A stretch of 59,007 nt of DNA. It comes from an uncultured Rhodospirillales bacterium (GTDB lineage: Bacteria; Pseudomonadota; Alphaproteobacteria; CAAGCB01; CAG-977). The stretch's first letter is position 1, and the number at the start of each line of letters is the position of its first letter. Position numbers and translations under genes: made by a program. This document shows positions 6,271 through 14,095 of this stretch, piece by piece. Below the pieces are notes generated by a model, which searched no databases, had not been told where the DNA came from, and saw only the letters and a list, made by a program, of their open reading frames with translations. The stretch covers positions 31,952 through 90,958 of the forward strand of contig CACYSU010000013.1 of NCBI GenBank assembly GCA_902777205.1, written 5' to 3'.

Positions 6271-8304
6271 ATGAAACGGCTTTTATATATTTTTTCCTTT
6301 TTCCTTTTTTCCGTCGCGGCGCGGGCGCAAAACGAACCGGCCGTTCGCGCCGAATTGCTGGCCGGCGGCGAAACGGTCGAATCGGGCGGCGAATTCTGGT
6401 TGGCGCTGAAGCTTGATTTGGCGCGCGGCGGGCACGTTTATTGGAAAAACGCGGGCGACGCGGGCGAACCCGTCGAATTGCGGCTGGAGCTGCCGGACGG
6501 TTTTTCGGAAACGGGGCGTTATTGGCCGGCACCGGAAAAATTTTCCACGGGGCCGTTCACCGAATACGGGTACGGCGGCCGCGCGTTCGTGCTGGTAAAG
6601 GTCAAAGCGCCCGAAAACCTGACGGCGGGCGAAGTATATGGCATTTCGGCCAAAGCGTCGTGGCTGGCCTGTTTCGGCGAATGCATCCCCATGGCGCGCG
6701 ATTTGGACACTTTGGTGGTCGCGGGGACGGGCGGCGCGCCAAACGAAGAGGTCGCGCGCATGGCGGCGCGGCTGCCGGAAACGGGGCGGAGCGCGGCGTT
6801 TTTTGAAACGCCGGACACGCTGATTTTGGAAACGGACGACGATAAAAACGCGGCGTCGGCCTATTTCTTTCCCGCCGCGGCGAAAGTGCTGACCCATTCC
6901 GCGCCCCAGACGGTGAAAAAGGCGGACGGCAAGCTGTACCTGTTTATGAAAAAAGCGCCGGCGGAGGAATACGTCGGGGCGGACGCGATCGACGGCACGC
7001 TGGTTTTTTACAATGTTCAGGGCGAACGCGTCCGGTCGTTCGACATTGTCGCGCAAAAAACGCACAGCGATCCGCCCGTGTTCGCCGAACCGGTCGTTTG
7101 GGGCGATTTTCTGGCGGCGCTGGCTTTGGCGTTCGCGGGCGGGCTGCTGTTGAACCTGATGCCGTGCGTGTTTCCCGTTTTGTCGCTGAAAGCGTTCCGT
7201 TTGCTGAAATCGAACGACGCCGTTGACGCGGCCGTCCGCCGGCGCGGCGGGATGTTTTACACGGCGGGCGTGATCGGGTCGTTTCTGGTCGTCGGCGCGC
7301 TGCTGGTTTGTTTGCGCGACGCCGGATCGCAAATGGGCTGGGGGTTCCAGCTGCAGTATCCGCCGTTTGTTTTGGGGTTGTGCCTGTTCCTGTTCTTTTT
7401 GGGGCTGGTGTTTTCCGATGTCGTTTGCGTCGGGGAGCGGTTGTCGGCGTTCAGCATGAACATCGGCCGGAACTTGGGGGATTTCGGGACGGGCGTTTTG
7501 GCCGTTTTGGCGGCGACCCCCTGCGCCGCGCCGTTTATGGGAACGGCGCTGGGGTACGGGCTGATGAACCCCGCGCCGGTGACGTTCGGCGTTTTCACCG
7601 CGATGGGGGCGGGGATGGCTCTGCCGTTTTTGATGCTGGATCTGCATCCCGCGCTTGGGCATTTTATGCCCAAGGCGGGGGCGTGGACGATGCTGTTGAA
7701 ACGGATTCTGGCCTTTCCGCTGTACGCCGCGGCCGCGTGGCTGCTGTGGGTGCTGAGCGCGCAGGGCGGGGCGTTCGCGTTGGGCGTCGGGCTGTCCTGC
7801 GTCGTGCTGGTCGCTTTCGCGGCGTGGCTGGCCGGAAATGCGGCGCGGACGGGGGCGTTGAAACGGACGGCGGCAGTCATGGCCGTCATCGCGCTGTTTT
7901 TGTCCGTCGCGGGGATGCTGGCTTTGTCGCCCGCGCGAATGCGGGAAAAGCAAGACGCGCAAATCGAATGGCGGCCGTATGACACGGACGAGATTCGGGA
8001 ATACCGCAAAATCGGCGCGCCCGTGTTCATCAAGTTTTCGGCGAAATGGTGTCTGACGTGTCTGGTCAACGAACGCGCGGCCTTTTCCTCCGGCGCATTG
8101 AAAGAAGTGTTCCGCGCCAAGGGCGTCGCCGCGTTCGCCGCCGATTGGACGGAACGCGGGGACGATATCACGGCGGCGCTGGAAAGTTTCGGGCGCGGCG
8201 GGATACCGCTGTACGTTTACTACGCCCCGCACGCGGCGCGTCCGCAAATTCTGCCGCAGCTGATCACGGAAAAAACGGTTTTGCGGGCAATCGGCGATCT
8301 GTAG
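6271..8304 (+). CDS. DsbD/ScsB-type transmembrane thiol:disulfide reductase
   Basis: 677 residues. Passes electrons from cytoplasmic thioredoxin across the inner membrane to periplasmic partners. Signal peptide 1-19. The periplasmic N-terminal domain (about 20-265) contains a C-x3-C pair in 'WLACFGECIP', as in ScsB-like proteins rather than classical DsbD. The CcdA/DsbD membrane domain (about 275-560) has the conserved Cys pair C299 ('NLMPCVFPVLSLK') and C418 ('ATPCAAPFMG'). The C-terminal thioredoxin domain has C594-L-T-C597 ('KWCLTC'). All three redox centres are intact. It converges with the next gene with no spacer. Calling it dsbD or scsB would need phylogeny. Confidence 0.88.
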   Translation: MKRLLYIFSFFLFSVAARAQNEPAVRAELLAGGETVESGGEFWLALKLDLARGGHVYWKNAGDAGEPVELRLELPDGFSETGRYWPAPEKFSTGPFTEYGYGGRAFVLVKVKAPENLTAGEVYGISAKASWLACFGECIPMARDLDTLVVAGTGGAPNEEVARMAARLPETGRSAAFFETPDTLILETDDDKNAASAYFFPAAAKVLTHSAPQTVKKADGKLYLFMKKAPAEEYVGADAIDGTLVFYNVQGERVRSFDIVAQKTHSDPPVFAEPVVWGDFLAALALAFAGGLLLNLMPCVFPVLSLKAFRLLKSNDAVDAAVRRRGGMFYTAGVIGSFLVVGALLVCLRDAGSQMGWGFQLQYPPFVLGLCLFLFFLGLVFSDVVCVGERLSAFSMNIGRNLGDFGTGVLAVLAATPCAAPFMGTALGYGLMNPAPVTFGVFTAMGAGMALPFLMLDLHPALGHFMPKAGAWTMLLKRILAFPLYAAAAWLLWVLSAQGGAFALGVGLSCVVLVAFAAWLAGNAARTGALKRTAAVMAVIALFLSVAGMLALSPARMREKQDAQIEWRPYDTDEIREYRKIGAPVFIKFSAKWCLTCLVNERAAFSSGALKEVFRAKGVAAFAADWTERGDDITAALESFGRGGIPLYVYYAPHAARPQILPQLITEKTVLRAIGDL

Positions 8305-9747
8305 CTATTTCGGCGGTTTGCCTTTGACCGCGACGATTTTGACGGTGTAGGGGAAAACGTTTTCGCCGGCGTCCTTGCGCGCGGAAAAACGGACGGTGGC
8401 GACGCCTTCTTTCACAATGGAAAAACGGCGGCTCAGCCAGCTTTCCGTCCGTCCGGTTTCGGGGGAAAGCGGGGTCAGGACGTAATCGCCGCTCGCGCTT
8501 AAAATCCCCGAAGGATCGACAAACGTCAGCGTGTAATCCGTGTTTTTGACGTACATATGTCCGCCTTTGCGCGTGGACGCCGTTTCGTGCAGCGGCGTAT
8601 GAACCGTCAGCGTCAGCGTGTCGCCGACCATGACGGGAACGGCGCTGTTTTCCCTGCGCAGCGTCAGGCTGATATGGCGCGGGTCGGCCGGCCGGAAATA
8701 CAGGGCGGACAGGGCGTCCGGATCCTGCGGCGCGGGGGACGGCGTTTTTTTGCCGGTTAAAACGGGATTGTCGCGCCCGCCGCCGACGCCCGCCCAATCC
8801 GGCATCAGCGGAAAGAAAACCTTGTACCGGTTGTCAAAGGCGTCCTTGCGGATGAATTTCATAAAGGGCGTTTCCTCGATCATCTTTTCGGGCGGGAAAG
8901 GCAGCTCCGCGGGCGCCGTGACGCCATTGCCCCCGTCCGACAGGGAACGCATGGCGTATGGTCGGTATTTTTCCAGATAGGCGCGCAAAAACGGCGTCTG
9001 CATCCGTTTCGCCTGCGCGGCCAGCGCGTTCATGCGCGCGTGTCTTTTCCTGTCGGACGTTTTGGGAAAACGTTTCAATCCGGCCTCTGTCACGATCGCG
9101 GCGCGCAAGGGTTCTTTGGCGTCGATGTACAGCCGCCCCGCGTTGTAAAGGGCGAACGCGTTGTTTTTCAAAACGGCGTTTTCCAACAGCTCGCGCGCCT
9201 GTTTTTCATCCTTGCCGCCGCCGATTCCGAACCGCCTGTAAACCCCCAGCGCGTTCATCGCCGCCGCGTTGCCGCCGTTCACCGCCGTTTGAAAATATTT
9301 CGCGGCCGCCGGAAAGCTTTGCGGGACGCCGCGTCCCTCCTGATACAGCAGAGCCAGCTGAAACGCCGCCGCCGGATCGCCGCCGTCCGCCCGCGATTTC
9401 AGGGCGCTGACGCGCATCGCGCCGGACAGGCCGCCGATTTCGCCGCTGAAACGGTCGATCATGGCGATTTTATCCAGCTGCGACAGGTCGCCTTTGGCCA
9501 GTTCGTTCAAATTTTTTTCGTAAGAGGATCCCTTTTCCGTTTCCAACGCCGTTGTCAAGGTGCAGACGCGGACGACGTAGGCGGCGGACGGCTGCGTTTT
9601 TTCGTACTTTTTCATAATGCGCAGGGCTTCGCGGCAGTTGCCCGCGTTGTACGCCGCCACCCCGACCTCGAACGAATCGCGGTCAACGGTCTGCGCGGCG
9701 GCCGGCGAAAGCGACAGCAGGGACAGGAAAAACGCCAGCCGTTTCAT
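8305..9747 (-). CDS. Exported Sel1-repeat protein with C-terminal beta domain
   Basis: 480 residues. Signal peptide 1-18 (ends SPAAAQ). Residues about 25-230 are TPR/Sel1 units ('AYNAGNCREALRIMKKY', 'AAAFQLALLYQEGRGVPQSF', 'AAMNALGVYRRFGIGG'). Residues about 350-480 look like one or two beta-sandwich domains ('VMVGDTLTLTVHTPL', 'YTLTFVDPSGILSASGDYVL') of immunoglobulin or protease-inhibitor type. The start codon overlaps the stop of the upstream Sel1 gene (ATGA), so the two form an operon. The 3' end abuts the DsbD gene tail to tail. Function unknown; a periplasmic scaffold is likely. Confidence 0.7.
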   Translation of the reverse strand: MKRLAFFLSLLSLSPAAAQTVDRDSFEVGVAAYNAGNCREALRIMKKYEKTQPSAAYVVRVCTLTTALETEKGSSYEKNLNELAKGDLSQLDKIAMIDRFSGEIGGLSGAMRVSALKSRADGGDPAAAFQLALLYQEGRGVPQSFPAAAKYFQTAVNGGNAAAMNALGVYRRFGIGGGKDEKQARELLENAVLKNNAFALYNAGRLYIDAKEPLRAAIVTEAGLKRFPKTSDRKRHARMNALAAQAKRMQTPFLRAYLEKYRPYAMRSLSDGGNGVTAPAELPFPPEKMIEETPFMKFIRKDAFDNRYKVFFPLMPDWAGVGGGRDNPVLTGKKTPSPAPQDPDALSALYFRPADPRHISLTLRRENSAVPVMVGDTLTLTVHTPLHETASTRKGGHMYVKNTDYTLTFVDPSGILSASGDYVLTPLSPETGRTESWLSRRFSIVKEGVATVRFSARKDAGENVFPYTVKIVAVKGKPPK

Positions 9748-10436
9748 GGCTGTATTTTTTCGATATGGTCGGGCGGCAGGTTTTGAAAGATGTTTTCAAA
9801 CCGCTTTTGCCGCATGATCTTGTTTTGCCAGCGGCGCATGGAAAATTCGTTCGCGGACACGTTTCCCGCGCCGTTTTTATAGATAAGGGTCAGGGCCGTT
9901 TTCGCGTCGATGCTGCCCGCTTCGGCCGCCATTTTGTAATATTTGACGGCCTCTTCCACGTCCTGATCGACGTTTTCGCCGGTTTCAAACCACCGCGCCA
10001 GCATCATTTGCGCCTCGACATCGCCGTTTCCGGCGGCCTGTTTCGCGTAATCCAGCCCCTTTTCCAAATCCTGCGCGACGTTCTGGCCGTGAATGTAAAT
10101 CAGCGCCAGCGTCGTTTGCGCGGGGGTGTAGCCGGATCGCGCCGCCTTTTCATAATACAGCAGGGCTTCGGGAATGTTGACGGCCGTTCCCTTGCCGGCG
10201 AAGCTCATCGCGCCCAACGCGAACGCGGCGTCGGCGGAACCCATGGAATCGGCCTGCCGGAAATATGTCGCGGCCTGTTTGTAATCGCCCTTTTGATACA
10301 GGGACAGCGCGCGTTCCAACGGATCGGCGTAATGACGCGCGGGGTGCGCGAGGAAAAACGGGATCAAAACCGCCGCCAGCAAAACGCCGACGACGCCCAA
10401 AGCTTTGTAAAGTGAAGAGTGTTCCTGTTTTTTCAT
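9744..10436 (-). CDS. Membrane-anchored Sel1-repeat protein
   Basis: 230 residues from the ATG at 10436 (MKKQEHSSLYKALG). The frame is open 51 nt further upstream, but without a good ribosome site. One transmembrane anchor lies near residues 12-32 (GVVGVLLAAVLIPFFLAHPA), then four to five Sel1 repeats, for example 'GSADAAFALGAMSFAGKG' and 'GYTPAQTTLALIYIHGQNV'. The anchor has no signal-peptidase site, so the repeats should face the periplasm while tethered. It is followed, with a 4-nt overlap, by another Sel1 protein, and the two may act together. Confidence 0.75.
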   Translation of the reverse strand: MKKQEHSSLYKALGVVGVLLAAVLIPFFLAHPARHYADPLERALSLYQKGDYKQAATYFRQADSMGSADAAFALGAMSFAGKGTAVNIPEALLYYEKAARSGYTPAQTTLALIYIHGQNVAQDLEKGLDYAKQAAGNGDVEAQMMLARWFETGENVDQDVEEAVKYYKMAAEAGSIDAKTALTLIYKNGAGNVSANEFSMRRWQNKIMRQKRFENIFQNLPPDHIEKIQP

Positions 10437-10572
10437 AATGACCGTTTCCGTTCGCGCAATGTGATCCGCAACGGAAAGTATAGGCAAACGGACGCTTTTA
10501 ATAAAGTAAAAAGATTGAAAGAAACGGCAAACCCTGCTAATTTCGACACGACTTTTTCAGGAGAAAACGCCC

Positions 10573-11964
10573 ATGCCTTTTTTGCCCCGCGATCGGGTCG
10601 CGTCGTTTCATTTCACCCGCTGTTTTTACGATCGGGAAACCAAAACGGCGCATTTGTGCTACGCGTTCAACGGCGGCGCGATGACGTTCGAGGAAACGAT
10701 CGTTTTCAACAACGCGCCGGACATTGACGACCCCGAACGGCGCCAAGCGTTGGATGCGTGTCTGCGTCTGCTGCATCTGGCGGCGGGGGTCAGCTATTAC
10801 AAAGCGTACATTCCCGACAAAATCAAAACGGACTGTACCGTTTTGACAAAGGCGGAGGCCGAGTTTTTCAATCTGTTTTACACCGCGGGACTGGGCGAGT
10901 TTTCGTGCCGCAATCGGGTTGAGCCGCGCATTTCTTTTCCGTATTCGGAAACGGCGGAAACGCGCCCGTCGCCGTTGAAATTGCAAAATCGCGCGGCCGT
11001 TCCCGTCGGCGGCGGCAAGGATTCGATCGTGTCGATCGAAACGCTGAAAAGCGCGGGATTCTCCCCCGTCCTGTTTTCGGTCGGCCTGCCGCGCCCGATC
11101 AGGGAAACGATCGAACTCGCCGGACTGCCGTCAATTCTGGTGACGCGCCGCATTTCGCCCGATTTGATCGCGCTGAACGAAAACGCCGCGCAATACGGCG
11201 CGCTGAACGGGCACGTCCCCGTGACGGGCGTCATCGCGTTCATTTTGATGACGGCGGCCGTGCTTTACGATTTTTCGGACGCCGTTTTATCAAACGAACG
11301 TTCGGCCAACGTCGGCAACACCGAATACGACGGCCGCGTCGTCAACCACCAGTGGAGCAAATCGCTGGAATTTGAAAGGGCTTTCCGCTCTTTGACGCAG
11401 GCCGTCCTGCCGTCTTTCCGTTATTTTTCGCTGCTGCGGCCGCTGTCGGAACTGGCGATCGCGTCGCTGTTTTCGCAAACGCGCAAATACGACGCCGTGT
11501 TCACCAGCTGCAACAAGGCGTTCAAGCTGGACGAGCGCAAACGGTTGGATCGCTGGTGCGCGGATTGCGACAAATGCCGGTTCGTGTTTCTGGCCTTGGC
11601 GCCGTTTATGGAAAAGGACCGGCTGGTGCGCGTTTTCGGCGTGAATATGCTGGATGATCCCGCGCAAACCGCCGGATACGAACAGCTGACGGGGCTGAGC
11701 GCGTTCAAACCGTTCGAGTGCGTCGGCGAAATCGAGGAATCCGCGCTGGCGTTCCTGATGCTGGCGGACAAACCCGAATGGAAAAACGACGCCGTCGTGC
11801 GCGCCGTGTCGGACAGGGTGCGGCGGCGTTACGGCGAACGGCGGGAAATTTTGTTTGAGAAAATATTTTCTTTGTCGGATAATCACCTGATACCGGAGGA
11901 ATACGCCAATGTTATTGGAAAGTTTGAAAAACAGACCCGTCACGGTCTGGGGGAACGGAACTGA
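10573..11964 (+). CDS. murL: UDP-MurNAc-L-Ala-L-Glu epimerase MurL
   Basis: 463 residues. In the MurD2/MurL pathway (known from Xanthomonas) MurL uses ATP and magnesium to epimerise the terminal L-Glu of UDP-MurNAc-L-Ala-L-Glu to D-Glu, bypassing glutamate racemase. The sequence shows an ATP-binding PP-loop-like motif 'VPVGGGKDSIVSIETLK' near residue 150, 'SNERSANVGNTEYDGRVVNH', and a Cys cluster 'RWCADCDKCRFVFLAL' near residue 335, all features I associate with this family. The gene runs 56 nt into the start of murD2 in another frame. That tight pairing is the strongest support for the call. Confidence 0.82.
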   Translation: MPFLPRDRVASFHFTRCFYDRETKTAHLCYAFNGGAMTFEETIVFNNAPDIDDPERRQALDACLRLLHLAAGVSYYKAYIPDKIKTDCTVLTKAEAEFFNLFYTAGLGEFSCRNRVEPRISFPYSETAETRPSPLKLQNRAAVPVGGGKDSIVSIETLKSAGFSPVLFSVGLPRPIRETIELAGLPSILVTRRISPDLIALNENAAQYGALNGHVPVTGVIAFILMTAAVLYDFSDAVLSNERSANVGNTEYDGRVVNHQWSKSLEFERAFRSLTQAVLPSFRYFSLLRPLSELAIASLFSQTRKYDAVFTSCNKAFKLDERKRLDRWCADCDKCRFVFLALAPFMEKDRLVRVFGVNMLDDPAQTAGYEQLTGLSAFKPFECVGEIEESALAFLMLADKPEWKNDAVVRAVSDRVRRRYGERREILFEKIFSLSDNHLIPEEYANVIGKFEKQTRHGLGERN

Positions 11965-13186
11965 CGGCCGCGCGACGACCGCTTTTCTGGAAAAACGCAA
12001 CTGCACCGTCAACGTGGTCGAAGACCCCGTGACCATTCCGTTTTCCGGCGTCATCGTCAAATCGCCGGGGATCAGCCTGTACCGTCACGAAATCAGGATG
12101 GCGCGGCAATACGGCGCCGTTTTCACGTCCAGCACGAATTTGTTTATGGAATCCGCCCTGCTGCAGCCCGAATCCCGCCCGTTGCTGATCGGGGTGACGG
12201 GGACGAAAGGAAAATCGACCACGTCGTCGCTGATCGCGCATTTGCTGCGCGCGCAGGGCAACCGCGTCGCGCTGTGCGGCAACATCGGCGTTCCCGCGAT
12301 AACTTACGCGGACGATCTGGCGAATTACGAAGTCGTCGTCGTCGAAATGTCCAGCTATATGTGCGCGGATCTGCAATACGGTTTCGACATCACCGTTTTG
12401 CTGAACCTGTATCCGGAACACATCGACTGGCACAAAACGCACGAACAGTATTATCACGACAAACTGAACATTCTGGCGCAGCGCAATCCCGAACAGGTCG
12501 CCGTTTTGAACGAACAGGATCCGCTGACGGCGCTGTATGTCAAAAATCCGGAAAACGCCGTTTATTTCGACGCGCTGAACACGATTCACGTCATGGGCGA
12601 TTATTTTTACAAAGGCGGGCAAAAGCTGTTTGAAACGTCCGTCGTGCCTTTGCGCGGCGAACACAACCTGAAAAACGTCTGCGCGGCTTTGACGGTCGTC
12701 GAACAGGCCGGCGGCGATCCGGCCGCCTGCGCCGACGCGCTGAAAACGTTTCAGCCGCTGCCCCACCGGCTGCAGACGGTCGCGATCAAAAACGGCGTGA
12801 CGTATGTGGACGACAGCATTTCGACAACGCCGGAAACGGCGATCGCCGCGCTGAAATCGTTCGGGTATTCCTCGATCATTTTGATCGCCGGCGGGTTCGA
12901 CCGCGAACAGGACTATACCGAACTGGCCAAATTCGCGGCCAAGGGCGCGGCCAAAGCCGTCGTCACCCTGCCGCAGACGGGGGAAAGGCTGGCGGACGCG
13001 GTGGAAATCGCGGGCGGCGAGGCGATTCGCGCGAACAATATGCGCGACGCCGTGCAAAAAGCGGCCGCGCGCGCGACGTTCGGGGACATTGTTTTGCTGT
13101 CCCCCGCTTCGCCCAGCTACGGCATTTACAAAAATTTTGAAGAACGCGGCGACCTGTTCGCCCAATTCGTCAACGCGCTGGAATGA
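11909..13186 (+). CDS. murD2: UDP-MurNAc-L-Ala--L-glutamate ligase MurD2
   Basis: 425 residues. A Mur ligase that adds L-Glu (rather than D-Glu) to UDP-MurNAc-L-Ala, the step before MurL. The P-loop is 'GVTGTKGKSTTSSLIAHLL' (about residues 94-112), followed by 'VVEMSSYM', 'NLYPEHIDWH' (ligand region; MurD family) and 'GEHNLKNVCAA'. The C-terminal domain has 'YVDDSISTTPETAIAALKSF' and 'ILIAGGFDR'. The N-terminal domain is short. Specificity for L-Glu is inferred from the overlapping murL. By length and motifs it could otherwise pass as an ordinary MurD. It ends directly against recR on the other strand. Confidence 0.82.
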   Translation: MLLESLKNRPVTVWGNGTDGRATTAFLEKRNCTVNVVEDPVTIPFSGVIVKSPGISLYRHEIRMARQYGAVFTSSTNLFMESALLQPESRPLLIGVTGTKGKSTTSSLIAHLLRAQGNRVALCGNIGVPAITYADDLANYEVVVVEMSSYMCADLQYGFDITVLLNLYPEHIDWHKTHEQYYHDKLNILAQRNPEQVAVLNEQDPLTALYVKNPENAVYFDALNTIHVMGDYFYKGGQKLFETSVVPLRGEHNLKNVCAALTVVEQAGGDPAACADALKTFQPLPHRLQTVAIKNGVTYVDDSISTTPETAIAALKSFGYSSIILIAGGFDREQDYTELAKFAAKGAAKAVVTLPQTGERLADAVEIAGGEAIRANNMRDAVQKAAARATFGDIVLLSPASPSYGIYKNFEERGDLFAQFVNALE

Positions 13187-13774
13187 TCACCGTCTGGAAC
13201 GCAGCGCGGTTTGAATCGTGCCGTCGTCCAGATAATCCAGCTCGCCGCCGACGGGGATGCCCTGCGCCAGCGAAGAGATTTTCAGGTTCATGTCCCTGAA
13301 CCGTTCGGCGATGTAATGCCCCGTCGTTTGCCCGTCAACGGTGGCGGGCAAAGCCAGAATCAGTTCGGAAACGCCCGTTTCGCGGATTCGCTTTTCCAAA
13401 GCGGGCAGCCGCAGTTCGTCGGGCCCCGTCCCTTCGATCGCGGACAGCAATCCGCCCAGAACGTGATAGCGGCCGCGGAACGCGCCGCTGCGTTCGATCG
13501 CCCATAAATCCGCCACGTCCTGAACGACGCAGATCACGCCCGCGTCGCGTTTTTCGTCGCGGCAGATCGCGCACGGCGTCTGCGTGTCCGGATTGCCGCA
13601 AACGGGGCAGGTTTGCACATGGTCGATCACGTCCTGCATTGCGGCGGCCAAGGGAATCATTTGCGATTCCTTTTTTTTGATCAGGTAAAGGACGACGCGC
13701 CGCGCCGACCGCCGCCCGAATCCGGGCAGACGCGAAAACAACCGGATCAGAATTTCGATTTCCGTTTCCCGCAC
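13187..13774 (-). CDS. recR: Recombination mediator RecR
   Basis: 195 residues, GTG start. Works with RecF/RecO to load RecA at single-strand gaps. It has an N-terminal helix-hairpin-helix ('LIRLFSRLPGFGRRSARRV'), a four-Cys zinc finger 'CPVCGNPDTQTPCAIC' and a Toprim domain ('VICVVQDVADLWAIERSGAF'). The 'GLLSAIEGTGPDEL' and 'PVGGELDYLDDGTI' motifs are diagnostic. It is third in the conserved dnaX-ybaB-recR order. Length is normal for the family. Confidence 0.97.
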   Translation of the reverse strand: MRETEIEILIRLFSRLPGFGRRSARRVVLYLIKKKESQMIPLAAAMQDVIDHVQTCPVCGNPDTQTPCAICRDEKRDAGVICVVQDVADLWAIERSGAFRGRYHVLGGLLSAIEGTGPDELRLPALEKRIRETGVSELILALPATVDGQTTGHYIAERFRDMNLKISSLAQGIPVGGELDYLDDGTIQTALRSRR

Positions 13775-13786
13775 GGCCGGTTCCGT

Positions 13787-14095
13787 TTAAAAGGGCAGCT
13801 TCATGCCGGGGGGCAGGATGCCGCTCAGCCCGCTGCTCATTTCCGATTCGACTTTGCGCAGGGCGTCGTTCGTCGCGGCGACCAGCAGATCCTCCAGCAC
13901 GGTGACATCGGCCGGATCGACCAAAGACGGGTCGATCGTGACGCGTTTGACTTCGTTTTTGCCGCTGACGACGACGGACACCATGCCGCCGCCCGCCGTT
14001 CCGGTGATTTCCTTTTGCGCCATTTTTTCCTGCTCGGCCATCAATTTGGCCTGCATTTCCTGCGCTTTTTTCATAATCATGTTGAAATCGGTCAT
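13787..14095 (-). CDS. ybaB: YbaB/EbfC nucleoid-associated protein
   Basis: 102 residues. Small dimeric DNA-binding protein encoded between dnaX and recR in most bacteria. The helical N-terminus 'MIMKKAQEMQAKLMAEQEKM' is followed by the core 'GTAGGGMVSVVVSGKNEVKR' and 'DPSLVDPADVTVLEDLLVAA', then the C-terminal helix. Its ATG overlaps the dnaX stop by 4 nt, giving translational coupling. No irregularity is seen. Confidence 0.95.
   Translation of the reverse strand: MTDFNMIMKKAQEMQAKLMAEQEKMAQKEITGTAGGGMVSVVVSGKNEVKRVTIDPSLVDPADVTVLEDLLVAATNDALRKVESEMSSGLSGILPPGMKLPF

Noticed and set aside
6283-8247. Long open frame of 654 codons on the minus strand opposite the DsbD-like gene
   Set aside because: Arg/Gln/His-rich with no domain or ribosome site; it is the complement of a GC-rich gene whose protein has intact redox motifs.
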